Of a DNA stretch of 64,000 bases, positions 36,810 through 48,826 are shown piece after piece. Below the pieces are notes generated by a model. The model saw only the letters and a list, made by a program, of their open reading frames with translations, was not told the DNA's origin and searched no databases. How positions within the stretch are numbered: position 1 is the first letter of the stretch; each line of letters opens with the position of its first letter. The DNA comes from Ulota crispa (Eukaryota; Streptophyta; Bryopsida; Orthotrichales; Orthotrichaceae), in contig OY987242.1 of the NCBI GenBank assembly GCA_963920765.1, positions 14,408,002 through 14,472,001 of the forward strand. The letters run 5' to 3'. The position numbers and the translations under genes were made by a program.

Positions 36810-38339
36810 ATGGCAACTATAGGCTCTCCAATAAGTTCAGGACACAAAAGTGAACCTCCAACTAGGAAAAGGAGGGGAAATAGGTCAGCAGTGGATTGGG
36901 ATACGTTTTGCACAGTTCAAGTAAACCCTAAACCTAGATGGGAACAAGAAGTGGAACCGTGGAGCAAAAAGACTAGTTGAAAGTACATCAACTAGGCCCA
37001 CATCAATTGCCATTGGGGTTTTACAAGGTACAAAACGCATGTGAAATTGGGCATGGCAAACATCAACAAATGCAAGCACCTTGCGTTCAAAAAGAGGCTG
37101 ATTAAAGTGACGTTGGCACTTTGGAAAGAGGTCATGAAGAAGGGTGGAATGCTCTCACACTGTCAAATGGTATATGCTGAGGTCTTTTTGGAGAAAGATG
37201 TAGATTAGAATACCTACTAGACCAAAAAATGGAAAAATAGATATCCACACAAACATTGCCACATTCCTCCAAATGCAAATATGATATTGGAAGAGGAGGC
37301 ACACGACATGGAAGATATTTAGCCATTTGTGCAAGAGATTCCAGCACATGTTTGGATTGATGATGTAGCAGATGTACATGAAGCGCAAAATCTAGATGTA
37401 GAAGTGGATGTTGAACCACTAGATGAATGTAGAGTTCAAGGAACCCATGTAGCAAATGAGATTGTTGTGCTAGCAATAATGCAGCTAAATTTGAATGCAA
37501 ATATTCTGCTGCAGCAAGTAGATGTGGGGTTCAACACAATTCCTAGAGTTGGAATTAATGATGAGGAATTCTAGTTCTTGCGCAAACAAGTGTTAATGTT
37601 ACAAGCAGAGAAGGAGGAAGCAATAAGGGCACATGCAACAAATGTAGAAGTTCATAGAGTAAGGGTTTAGGTCTTTATGGATGACATGGACAAACTAGCT
37701 AGAAGCCATGCCGACCTTGTATTTTGTGGAGGGCAATTAAACATAGACGAAATTCCCTCACTAGATGACATTGTGGCAAGCGCAACATATGCAATAGAGG
37801 ATTATCTAATGGGCTCCATTCATACAAATGAATTTTTGTGGCCGCCTCATATAGTATTATTGCCTCCAACTTTCCAAGGCAAAATTTCCAATGCATCATA
37901 GGCTAAAGCAATCCAAGCAATGCAGAACCTAGGAGGGCCGTCTACCAATATCAATGCCATGCATGCACGTATGGAGCAAGCAAAAGCAAAGGTGGCAAGT
38001 ACAAAGGCAAGCATGTAAGAACTAAAGAACTCCATGCGCGCTCTAGAACTTTGCTTTGAGGCAGCTGAGGAAATTGTTCTGGTTCTTAACACAACAAACA
38101 CACAGCTGCAACGGAGATTGGACGTCTTGAAGGCCTTGAATAAAAGATTGGTCCAATGCTCTGCAAGGAAGGAAATGTTGCTACACTTGTGCAACATGAA
38201 GTTGGCTTGCAACATAGTAGAGAACAAAGCCTTGCAAATGCAGCAAGAAGTGAGGAGAGTAGTTGCAAAATTCAATGATGGAGGTCATAGTTATTGCTCA
38301 AAAGTTGTACTTATTGAAGTTCTTGGAGGCAATCATTGA
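36810..38339 (+). pseudogene. unrecognised coiled-coil-like pseudogene
   Basis: The ATG at 36810 opens a single frame of about 510 codons with roughly nine stops and no frameshift. The start is basic (PPTRKRRGNRSAVDWD); a middle part has HLAFKKRLIKVTLALWKE and an acidic stretch. The last 150 residues are rich in Ala, Gln, Leu, Lys and Glu with heptad-like spacing, consistent with coiled coil. The stops are TAG, TAA and TGA at places that could be changed Gln, Arg or Trp codons. I recognise no family. Because it follows an array like those around the hAT region, I infer it was a gene of a related element. Confidence 0.5.
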
Positions 38340-39485
38340 GACTTCACTATTGTATAAGAAAATGCACGTTTGTTTTTTGTGATATGCTAATATATACATA
38401 ATGGCAAAAATATTGAAAATCCTAGAATGTACTATTTTCCCAATTTACCAAATATGGTGTTTTCAACTCTTTCTCTAATGAAGAATGCTAGAAAAAAAAA
38501 CAATAGTAAATACACAACATTAAATTTTGCATAAAAAATTTGCAATTTACGTCATCTGAGTAATTTGCACAAAATTTGTAGAGTTTTAAGGAATCCAACT
38601 ACTACTACTCTTTTTTATTTGTTGTTGAAAAACCACAACAAAAAGTGGCAAGATTGCTTCATACCTTTTGTTTCTTGGTCTCTTTCACGTGCTTCATGGA
38701 CAACTAACTTAAGCTCTAGATGCTTCTAAAGCTGCTTGTAATCCAAGCCAAAGAAAATCAAGTTCCAACCCTAATCCTTAGCCTCTTCAACTCGACCTCT
38801 CACTATTGCTCCAAATTTTCCTCCCGCAAATGCTGTGAATTTAAACCCTCACCTGCTGAATTCTCTCTTTCCACTCTCTTCAAAATCCTAGCTACAAAAG
38901 TTGTTTGACACCCAAGCTAGGAAGACAATATACCCACCCTGCAAGTGCCATTTGGTTTCTTTTGCAGGGTGGGGCTAGGGTGAATTTTCACATTTCAATA
39001 ATTCTCAAATTTCAGAGTTTCACCATCTAGAGATTGAATTTGGGAATTTCAAATTCAAATTTGGAATTAGAAACCTTGCTTTAGTATAGGAACCTTATAG
39101 TAGATTATGATTGACTAGAAGAAATATAGGGAGCATTTTATTACTATTACCCCTGCTTGGGAATGAATCTGCCTTGGAAAATCTGGCGCATGGCACTCGT
39201 AGGGTGGGTTTATTGTGTTTCTCCAAGCTGTAGACTCAAACCACTTTTTCCTAACAACTTCAAACCACAACAGTGATGACAAAGGGGATAAATTTCCAAA
39301 TAAAGAACCTAAAATCAAGAACTGCACATTTACAGAAGACACTAGAAATTGACGTTTGGGAGGGGGAGTTAGAGGAGGTTGGGAAATTTTTTGCATGTGG
39401 TGAGTCTACAATGGATCCGATTTCTGAGTCCTTGCTAGCCAAGGCCCAGCTTCTAGCCGTGTGGCACTTAAAGCTAGAGATGCTC
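38340..39485. other. AT-rich region with a small hairpin; ends in a Harbinger-like right terminus
   Basis: There is no gene. CCCACCCTGCAA (38933-38944) and TTGCAGGGTGGG (38962-38973) form a hairpin. The stretch ends GCTAGAGATGCTC followed by TAA, the right end of an element whose left end I could not place. Confidence 0.45.
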
Positions 39486-39488
39486 TAA

Positions 39489-39962
39489 GAGCTTCTCTAG
39501 CCCTGCCCCCCATGCAGTGCACACCAAACAAGGTTCAGAGAGTGCTTTTTTGATTACCAGGTGCCACTTTGGGCAAGAGAGCCAGCCTTCCTACTTAGAA
39601 TCACACACCAATTGCTAAGGTGGGGCCAGAACTGTGAAGCATGGCCTCTCGCTAGGGTTCTTTTTCTGACGTCATATTTTACTCCTCCAAAGAGATGACC
39701 TCGATTCGCGAAACATGTGTAGCTAGCGACAAAAGGAGCTCTTGGATTTTTTTTGTTCTTTAGGAGGTACAAGATCAACTTTCCATACTTTCAAGCGCAT
39801 CGAAATTTGGTGAGTGCACTGGAACATGCAGTGTTTGAGCCAAAGTTTGGCGAGCCCAGGAAGAATTCCCCATGTGTTGAGCTGGCACTAGACCAAAATT
39901 TTGCATCCTCGCATGTCTAGGCATGGTGTTTGGTGGTCTAGCAAGCAAGGGTGGAGCTGCTC
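39489..39962. mobile_element. Harbinger/Tourist-like element (474 bp)
   Basis: It begins GAGCTTCTC after TAA (39486-39488) and ends GGAGCTGCTC before TAA (39963-39965). A 3-bp TAA target and GAGC-type termini fit PIF/Harbinger MITEs. The termini are imperfect. Confidence 0.55.
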
Positions 39963-39965
39963 TAA

Positions 39966-40347
39966 GAGCATCTCCACTCTTCCTCTCCACATTGCACAGA
40001 TCGCGCTTGAGCTCGCAACAAGTTGGAATTGGGATCCAGTGCAAATACACCAGACGGGAAATACCTCCAACCTCTCCAAACTTTCCCTCTAAGACACTAA
40101 TTTTCAGTGCGCGCAAGAAATTTGGCTTGTTCTTTTTTTGGAAGCTTACATTTCAATTGTGGCATGACTCGCTGCTAGAGCATATTGATTTCAAGTATCA
40201 CGGACAGCGGCCCCACATTTACCATTCTCGTCCATCTTTGGCGAGGCAGGCCGGACCTCTTGCCCGGAGCCGCCCCTTGCACAACAAAAGTTGCACTAGA
40301 AATCCTGTTTGGAGTGTTTTGTATGGGGGGCAAGGTTGGAGAAGCTT
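39966..40347. mobile_element. Harbinger/Tourist-like element (382 bp)
   Basis: It begins GAGCATCTCC right after the TAA shared with the previous element and ends GGAGAAGCTT before TAA (40348-40350). Its reversed right end (AGCTTCTCCAACCTTGCCC) matches the left end of the neighbour at 39489. Confidence 0.55.
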
Positions 40348-40679
40348 TAATGCCGCGGCCTAGTGGCCTACACGATGGCCTTCTTTTCCAGAATCCTATC
40401 TCTTATAGAAAGCAACTGCCTTGTACGCATGGTTTATTTTTTGCATTTTTGCTAGTAGAGCGATACACACTCTATAATGCAAGCAAGTAAGGACTTTGGA
40501 AAGAATTGGAAAAAAATTAATATGTGCACGTTCATTGATAAAAGCTAATAACAATATTAGTAGCTTTCATCCAAATTTTGGTAAATTTAATACTTGCTTG
40601 GGGAGGGACTTGATGACTTTATTCATTTTTTCACCAACTTTTCTAGTGTAGTACTACCAAGTTAACATTTGAAGTAAGA

Positions 40680-41595
40680 TTAACCCTTTAGAGACCACAA
40701 AACCATATTTTGGTTTGGGAGAGTGGTTTTTGGCTTATAGAGTAAAATTGCTCAATAATTTGGAAACCGGTTTTGAAGAACACTTGTGCTCACAAGAATT
40801 ATGCTTCCAACCAAATAAAAAACAGTGAAATCGAGCGTGTGAGTTGATAAATAATGATGTTTATATGACATGGCCTCAAAATACGTATGCATACTTGGTC
40901 AAAGATGGATCAAAGCAACAACACAATACATCAAACATTCAAAAAGAACGTCAAATTTTAATTGTGCAATCCTAAAAAAATTTCAAATTCCTCAAGAAAT
41001 ATGCTTGTATTGTTTCTCTATACGGCAGTAGTATAGTTGTAATATTTGAAGCTCTATTGAAATAGTGCTATGATTTCATATTAAAATTTTTTTATCCTAC
41101 ATTTAAGGCCAATTCTTTATTGTTTTCACCAATTGGATTTTCCATAGCATTTATTAATTTTCTTGTAAAACTATTTTTGAGTAGCAAAGAAAGTGGGATT
41201 TTTGACCTTTTTTGTCCATTTAGCTACAGATTGTGATTTTTATTTTTATCCATTTTGTGTGAAACTAGTCTCATTAGAAAGTTGAGAAACCCTGCTTTTT
41301 AGAAATATAAGGTTCTTTCAAAACAAAACTTGTATGAAGTAATGAGATCCAAAACCACACAAACACAAAAACTAGAGATTTTCCACCTACAACTCAATCA
41401 ATCATTATAATATTTCACCTCCAACGGTAGATCTAGTTGAAATTTTAATACTTTATAGTAAACAAGGTGTAGTTTCCATTTTTACGGTTGGATGATTGAA
41501 ATCAAGTCCATATTTGATTCAACCATACATCCAAATTTACTACGCCAACTTCTAATGGATTTTGTGAAAATTATGTGTGGTCTTTAAAGGGTTAA
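40680..41595. mobile_element. TTAA-CCC element 3 (916 bp)
   Basis: The ends are TTAACCCTTTAGAGACCAC and, reversed, TTAACCCTTTAAAGACCAC. TTAA is intact on both sides, and termini match over 18 of 19 bases. The interior is AT-rich and non-coding. Confidence 0.75.
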
Positions 41596-41720
41596 GGCAA
41601 ATTTTTGCCAAGAAAAATTTCCGTGTCTATATGACATATTTGATGGGATTTTACTAAAAACTTACATCCAATTTTATGACTTTGACACCATAGTTGTGGG
41701 ACTAAGGTAAAAAACTCCGT

Positions 41721-43864
41721 TGTTCTAATGGAGATATTTCCATCATGTAGATACTTGTTATTTATTTATATTTGTGTTGATTTCAATAAATCAACAATTG
41801 AGGCAAAAGGGGTGGTCGTGGTGAGGACCACGGTTTGGTGACAATGCAGCGGCCATAAGTTCTAGTGCGCTGCGCCGTCTTGTCACATGCACAGCTCAAA
41901 GGGGTAGGTAGCGGGTTGGTTGGACTAATTTCTTGCTTCACTAGCTGCCAAGCCGTGGGCCGCCGTCATTGCTCGACAAGTCCAATGGGGTTCAAACTCG
42001 AACCGGCGAGCAGCCAGAGACAACCGCTTCTCCAACCAACCAAGTTCACGACTTGACGACTGAAGACAAGCAATTGACTCTATTATATGCTTGCAAAAGC
42101 ATGTGGCCACTTTACGGTGGTGTTTATTTCGTAATTTAATCTTTTTTACGTGTTTATCTAGATGTTTTGAAATACTCATATATTTTGCCTTTGTTTGAAT
42201 AAAAAATACTAAGGATTTAGAAGTGAATGGAAAAGGTGTGAAAGGAAAAGGGATTTGGCATCTATGGTGAGGTTAGGATAAAAAGGAGCATAAGCTGATG
42301 TGCCCCACCTTCCTACTTTAGATAGGGTCAAAATCAAAGAGAAAAGATTCCTTAATATGTTAGAAGTTAGTGGATGAGTGTTAGTTGGAAAAAGGAAGAA
42401 ATTCCGAAACTTTGATGTGAGAGAATTTTTTGTGATTTTGAATTGAAATTTGAAAGGATTGTTTTTTGTGTGATTACCTTTTCAAAATGAGTTTGCAAGT
42501 TTGATTTAGAATTGTGATGCAAAAGTTATGAGTGTTCAAATTTTGGAGTCAAAAAGCCAAACTATGAAAAAAGGCTGAGACTTTGACAAGCCATAGCTTA
42601 TGATTTGTATATTATTTTATAACAAGATTTTGAGGGAGTGTTCATCATAGTCTTAGCTTTCTAGAAAGTCTTTAAACTTGAGATTTGAAGCTTGGATAAG
42701 AAAGTTATGGAGGTGTGAAGGTTTGGAGGTGGCTGCCCTTTTGTTAGAAGAAGGCCAAGACTTTGAAGAGCTACAACTTTTGGACAGTATGAAATTTTCT
42801 TTTCAGATTTTCAAAAGTAATAGTTTGTTGTCATAGCTTTCCAAATTGTCTTTAATCATTTCATTTGGAGTTTTATTGAAGAAGTTATAGTGGGTAGAAG
42901 TTGGGGGTTTGGGTGCTCTCTAAAAAATTGATACCCACACTTTGATTGACTAGAGCTTTTGGACAGAGTTTTATTTTGAAGTGAAAATTTTAGAGATTGT
43001 AGCTAGTGATATCATTTTTTTAAATTGATATCACATTTCTATGGATGATGTATAGAACAAAAGTTATAGAGGTTTATAGAAGCAGCGTTTAGTTTGTAAA
43101 GAGGAAGAAGAGCCTCTACTTTGAATCCGCATAACTTTTGGACAGTAGTTTAGATCAAGTTGAAATTTAGAGAGATGTTAGAGGGTTAGAAGAGCTTTTC
43201 AAATTGCTATTACACTTAGCATTTGTATTTTTGAACCATTTGTGGCACTAGATAGAAGGTTGCTGCTTTTTTAGGACTTGTTATTTGTGATTTTCCTCAT
43301 TGTTTTTTATTAAAACATGAAGACTTGAAGACATGAAAACTTGAAGATCTGAAGATATGAAGATTTCAAGAGAAATGTTTTAGATTTATTTTTTATATAT
43401 GTGTGGAATGTAGCTTTGTTATTTCTAGCCGATTTTGAAGATTTGTTTGTCAATTCATTTCCATTTTGTTTTGTAAACCTTGTTGTGGGCAGTTTGGGTT
43501 AAATCAAACTTAACCCCATTATTGTTGTGGTGACAAAGTGGAATTGATCACCCACATGGTCGAAACTTGCTTTGTTCTCACGATCTGAAGTTTTGGCCAG
43601 CAGATTGTGAATTTGATTTTAGGATCCCGTCATACGGACGGCAGCTCGTATCTGCTTTCCCGATTTACCCGTCCCGTATCCAGTGGGCTCTTATCCCTAC
43701 CTTAATCCTTATATCCTTAGAGCCAGCCACAGAATAGGCCAACGAAAGATTAAAGACTGAAGATTTGAAGAGAAGATCAAGATTGACGACAATTTTAGTC
43801 GGCAACGCACAATCGCAGCAAGACACCTTGCGTGTTTCCAAGATGCGCTCCTCTCAACCCGACA
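41721..43864 (+). mobile_element. solo LTR, copy B (2144 bp)
   Basis: Same family as copy A, opposite orientation. It begins TGTTCTAATGG and ends CTCAACCCGACA, giving TG...CA ends. The 4-bp direct repeat CCGT flanks it (41717-41720 and 43865-43868). It keeps the diverged internal units and a decayed version of the tRNA-like stretch (about 41975-42060, minus strand). Confidence 0.78.
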
Positions 43865-44477
43865 CCGTCATTTTTTAAACAAGGATGAAGGTAAGAATGT
43901 TCTTGGTCATTTTTATTCCTTTTTAGGTTCCAGGAGTAAAAAAAGATTTTTGAATCCAAATGTGAATTTGAAATTCTCAAATTCAATTTCTTGATGATAA
44001 ACTTTTAAACTATTACACTTTTTGGCATGTGATAGAGCAAAGCTATCATGCCATGGCCCCATAAACAAGGTATTAAAGTCATTAAGTCTAATGTGAGATT
44101 TGGTGTCCTTGTAATTGATGGGTGGTGAAATTGTTTAGTGCCAAGTTGGGTATCGAGTCTCAATGCACTAGCCGTTCATGTTTTGTCCTAGATTTGAAAT
44201 TCCAATAAATTCTTAGAATTTGATTGTTGATTGTTGGAAGGTTGAGAATTAAAAATTAGGGCAAACTTCTATGGTAGCTTTGAACAAGGAAAATGTAAGA
44301 TTAACAAACAATTTTATTTAAATTGCAAAGTTGTTTGTGATTTCAGCGTTTTTTTAGTTCTAAACTAGCATTCCATGTGTATACGAAGCTAGCAAATATC
44401 TAAAGCCTTTTTGGATTTGGTGAAGTAAATTCACATTGCCATACAAAATTTTTCCCTATCACTTGCATGTGACGGCA
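43865..44477. other. no gene seen
   Basis: AT-rich. It holds a dispersed motif (an AATTTGAAATT run, then TTCTTGATGATAAA and TTTTTGGCATGTG) also found near 39030, 55870 and inside the element at 60070. Confidence 0.4.
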
Positions 44478-44832
44478 ACTTCACACTATGATCGGCCAAA
44501 TCCAAAGGCCTTCAAATTGAGTGGCCAAACTTTGCCGAGAGGTCAAGAAAATCTGCTAAAAATAGGCAATAAATGCTAAAATTGACAGCAATAAATGCTG
44601 AAATTGATGGCTTCTTGCCCATAGTTTGGGTTTCCATTTTTGCTCGACCCAAACTTCCCTTTGAGAGGCCGTCAACCTTGGATGATAAAGTGTTGCCATG
44701 TAAACAAATAGTGAATGACGGCATTTGGAGTTTGGCCTTTAGTGTGAAGGCTTGAGTGGCCGGATTTTCAATTTTGTGCAATTTGATTGGTGCAAACCAA
44801 TGGCCTCTTGACCTTCGGCCATAGTGTGAAGT
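44478..44832. mobile_element. small TIR element (355 bp)
   Basis: A perfect 13-bp terminal inverted repeat, ACTTCACACTATG (44478-44490) and CATAGTGTGAAGT (44820-44832), bounds non-coding DNA. The target duplication is unclear, so the superfamily is unknown. Confidence 0.6.
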
Positions 44833-45230
44833 CACCCTGAATAGGATGGAAGGACTGGCTTGTTGTCAAGGAAGCCTTAAAAGTGCTGAAATTATTATGT
44901 ATTCCCATCAAGTTTGTGACAGGGTTTGGTGAGATTGCTTTTTCTTAATCCAAATTGAATGTTTTCTGCATATTTGGAAAAGCTCATGAATATAACCTTT
45001 CCGATGGTGTGTGAAATGCCCACTTAAAATAAAATTATGATTCGCATAACTTGCTGTAGAAAGTTTCATAAAAGTACTGACCTTTCTCACGAGGTGAAAG
45101 TCGATTACCAAAGTTGGTGAAGTTCGTGGTCAACAAAACCTCCTGAATTTGTGTGGGATAAGCTGCCCGTTCTCTTTTCGACAAATAGATATACTTCCTT
45201 GCATAGATATTAGTTTTTTGTATTTATAAT

Positions 45231-46199
45231 GTAAAGTGTCTACAAAGTAGTGTGGGGCAACCTAAATGAAATAATGTACAGTACCCCTCTAATAATGTTA
45301 TGCAATCCTTTTTCACATTCCAAATAAGTTTGAACTACAAAAAAATTAAATGGCATTTTAATCTCATATTGTTGGTATCTGATTCTCATGCCATCTCAAT
45401 CAATCATACCAAATTTTGGTTACTAAAAATCAAAATCATATTTTTGGTAAATTTTTTTGTGTCAAAATCATGGTTTTACAAGAAAGTTGATTAAAACACA
45501 TTGGTGATGAATTTTTGAGATTCAATTGCATGCATATGTACGAGACATTCATACGCACATATATCCTTCTATTCAAACATCTATAAAAAGTCCAAAATTT
45601 TGTCAATAGAGGAGTGAATGCTGCAGTGATCATGACCAAATTTAGTAAATTAAATATCTCTATTTTTTAATTAGCTTTTAGCAAAATAAACATATCATCA
45701 TGCTCAAAAGTACAAATTTAATCATAATGCATGGGTCAATTAGTACAATTTAATTACCATAAAGAATTATCTAGTTTACTAAATTTGGTCATGATCACTA
45801 TAGCATTCACACTTCTATTGATGAAACTTTGGACTTTTTGTAGATGTTTGTTAGAAGGATATATGTGCGTATGAATGACTCCTACATATGCATGCAATCA
45901 AATCTCAAAAATTCATCACCAATGTGTTTTAATCAACTTTTTTGTAAAACCATGATTTTGACACAAAACAATTTACCAACAATATGATTTTGGCTTTGAG
46001 TAACCAAAATTTGGTATGATTGATTGAGACGGCATGAGAATCAGATACCAAAAATATGAGATTAAAATGCCATTTAATTTTTTTGTAATTCAAACTTGTT
46101 TGGAATGCAGAAACAAGGATTAAGTAACATTACTAGAGGGTACTATACACTGAATATTGCATTTAGATCGCCCCACACTAATTTCTTGACAATTTACAC
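45231..46199. mobile_element. long foldback element (about 970 bp)
   Basis: Two arms of about 420 bp (45231-45650 and about 45773-46199) are imperfect reverse complements around a 120-bp spacer. Paired landmarks include TAGTGTGGGGC / GCCCCACACTA and ACCAAATTTAGTAAA / TTTACTAAATTTGGT. It ends about 350 bp upstream of the NRT3 transcription unit. Confidence 0.75.
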
Positions 46200-46567
46200 T
46201 ACATATTTGTTGCCGTTATACTAATTTTTTCATCAATCATTATTACAAAAAACAAATTTTAAAGGTCCTAGCAACAACAATGATGTTGGAAAAAATCAAA
46301 TTAACGGTGTTCAAGTTGTCAACCATGTGAAATCATAAAATCTAGAGAGTTGCATACATCTCCAAGTAACCCAACAATAAATTATGTGATAACTTTTTAA
46401 AATGAGGCAACCTAATTATCGAGGCAACCTAAATGCAACATTTAGTGTACTGAAGGTTGTAATTCAAAGCCAATTCTTGCGTAGAATTGGCATGGCCCAC
46501 AGTAAAGGCAATAAAGTTGCACATATTTATGGTTTAAAATCCAGAAAGTGGAGGAAGAAGAGGAAAA

Positions 46568-46795
46568 ATGCCTCCCAAGGGGGCATTTGAGCCAAAAGGG
46601 CTGGCCAACAGCGGCGACAAGGTGGGACAATTCCACTACACGTACCTCACGCTACCTCACGGGCCGACGGCCCGCCGCCTCCGCAAGATTTCCAACCTGC
46701 CCACCTTTCTACGGAGCCTGGCCGACGACGTCCTCGTCCGCAGCACCCGGCACCATGCCACCTCTCTCGAAATGGCAGATGCCTCGCATAAGTAA
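46568..46795 (+). CDS. 75-codon upstream ORF, possibly a first coding exon of NRT3
   Basis: This GC-rich, codon-like ORF stands out from AT-rich flanks. It encodes MPPKGAFEPKGLANSGDKVG, then a basic stretch and DDVLVRSTRHH. A good donor AA|GTAAGC lies at 46791/46792. Splicing to the acceptor TTTGCAG at 47455 would delete its stop and join it in frame to the NRT3 start. So it could be an upstream ORF in the leader, an N-terminal extension made by splicing, or a separate small gene. A hidden signal peptide would be unusual for an extension, so a leader ORF seems more likely. I do not recognise the peptide. Confidence 0.45.
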   Translation: MPPKGAFEPKGLANSGDKVGQFHYTYLTLPHGPTARRLRKISNLPTFLRSLADDVLVRSTRHHATSLEMADASHK

Positions 46796-47465
46796 GCTTA
46801 CCCCTCCCAACATCTCTCTGCCCTCGCATTCCACTTGCCTGCTTGCCCGCGCCCTCTCTTGCCCACCCTCGAGGATCGTCCGGAGCCGAATCTAGGACCT
46901 ACGTCCAGTAAGCAGAACACTCTCTCTTCAATCGTTTTTCATGACCAAATGAATGCACTTGCCTTGCATTTGAACATTATCCTTTCTGTCCCTCAGTTTT
47001 TGGTGCACTTTGATTCTCGGCAGCAGTTCTCTTTGCGCCTACAGGGTGTGTGTTTCTTTGGGTACCAACCAGTATGAGAGTGTTTGGGTCGATCGATGCT
47101 GGGATTTTTATTTTTGAATCGACGTGAATTCTTGATAACGAAGTGATTGTTTCACAATCTCTGTATTTGGAATGTGAGGTAGCAGGAGTGGCCATTGTTT
47201 TTTTACTTGAATGGGGTGTAGATTTGTGTTCGCGTGTCGGCGTTGTTTTTCTACCCATGAGGCGTCTCTGGGCATATGTTTTTTTATCTGTAAAATGAAG
47301 CTGTGTATTATTTAAGAGTGCGAATGTAAGCCTTCTAGAAGGATGAATGTGATCCTTGCAGTGCGTAGCTTTTGAACAAGATATGGTGGTGTCTGAACCA
47401 GTGGTGAAGAAATAAAGAGTGAAATCACTATCTGAGCTGAAGTGGTGGTTTGCAGGAACCTAGCC

Positions 47466-48483
47466 ATGGCTTCCCTTTGCCAAACGGCTCTCTTGGCCCT
47501 TGCTACAGTGTTGCTTGTGGCAAGCTTTGTCGAAGGACAGGTTCTTTTCAGCAAACTGCCCAAGTCGCTGATTGTGACTGCCACAATGCCTGGTGGCGGA
47601 CCTATCACAGGTTATTTGGATGCCTCACTTGCACTTATTTGTTTTCAGGAAAATACATGTCAGTTGTGGGATATCTAGGTTACTGTCGCAGGTGGTCTCA
47701 GGACTAATTGTTCTTCACCCTTTCCGGCAATTTTTTCGTTTGGAATGTCAATTAGTATTGCATCTAGGGGTTAAATCTTTTGCGATACAGAAGTACTCCC
47801 TTTTCAGCATTTTTGAAAAAACCCATTGCGGGCCTTTCTCAGCATTTTTTGACAAGCATTGGACATTAATCTATGATGGAATAGAGCATGAGCTTTGGAG
47901 GATTACATCAGCAGTGTGGTGTGGCTCCATTTGCTCGTGTTGCTCCAGTCTGCCAGGTGTGTATGGACATTGTGCTCACGCTTTCCCATTATCTTGGTAA
48001 TTCGCAGATGTTCAGACCGGGCAGGACGTCATTGTGGTGTCGTGGAGAGTGAACACAACTGGTGCACCGATCACCACCGCTACCAAGGTGAGGACCAAGT
48101 TGTGCTTCGCAAAGGAGAGTCAGTTATTGCGAGGGTGGCGCAAGACCACTGATGACTTGAAGAAGGACAAGACCTGCTTGTACAACATCGCTTTGGCGCC
48201 TTTCAGCACTGCCGGCGCCTCAGCCAACTACAAGCTCCCCAGGTCCATCCCTGGTGCCAAATACTTCGTCCGTGCTTACGCCTTGAATGCCGATGGCCAC
48301 CAGGTTGCCACCGGTCAGACAAGTCCTGACAAGATCGCCAAAACCTTCACCGTTACGCCTATCACAGGCCGACACGCCAACATTGACGTTGCCGTGGGTG
48401 TCTTCTCCCTCTTCTCCGTTGGTTCTCTCTTTGGCTTCTTCATCTTGGAGAAATTATGGTTGAACAGGAAGAAATCCGTGTAG
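47466..48483 (+). CDS. NRT3: NRT3/NAR2-type high-affinity nitrate transport partner
   Basis: Two coding exons, 47466-47610 and 48008-48483, join as CCTATCACAG|ATGTTCAG and give 206 residues, the usual family length. NRT3 (NAR2) is a small membrane protein that pairs with NRT2 transporters at the plasma membrane and is needed for high-affinity nitrate uptake. Visible features: a signal peptide (about 1-24, MASLC to VEG), FSKLPKSLIVTA, WRKTTDDLKKDKTC, the IPGAKYFVRAYALNADGHQV core, ITGRH, and one C-terminal membrane segment (about 176-196) before a short basic tail LNRKKSV. The ATG at 47466 is chosen because it gives a clean signal peptide. A leader intron probably ends at 47455. The coding DNA is richer in GC than the neighbourhood and shows no breaks, so I expect a working gene. 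Confidence 0.93.
47611..48007 (+). other. NRT3 intron
   Basis: The donor is GTTATT after CACAG and the acceptor is TTCGCAG. It splits the Asp codon after PIT and restores the family sequence. Confidence 0.88.
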
Positions 48484-48820
48484 GTTTTTGAATCTATCCC
48501 CTTTTTATTTATTTATTTACTTAGTTTTATGGCACATTTATGGACCTTACAGATAGCAAAACCACGAATGTTCTATGTTCTTCTAAGTTTGCCACTTTTT
48601 TTGTGATTAGTGCAATGGTAGGTCCTCCCTTTCTGGACGATTAGAGAAAATTTGAGTTCCTTACACTGGACAGTGGACACCCTCGAAGATGCCGAGGTGA
48701 TAGGCTCCTTTTATGTGGTCGATGTACAGATGAAAAAGCCGTCTGCTGTGCGGACTCGTCTAGAGCTAGCATGGGGTCTAGAAGCATCATGTTGCAATGT
48801 ATTATGTTGATTGTTCCGGA

Positions 48821-48826
48821 AATAAA
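48821..48826 (+). promoter_or_regulatory. polyadenylation signal AATAAA of NRT3
   Basis: AATAAA lies about 340 bp past the stop codon, after a TG-rich stretch (TTGCAATGTATTATGTTG). It is the likely 3' processing signal. Confidence 0.6.

Noticed and set aside
46647..46829. Gly/Arg-rich minus-strand frame opposite the upstream ORF
   Set aside because: It is the complement of a GC-rich plus-strand exon with a good donor, and is compositionally biased.
47593..48000. 135-codon open frame over the NRT3 intron
   Set aside because: It covers the intron; the spliced frame gives the NRT3 family sequence and this one does not.
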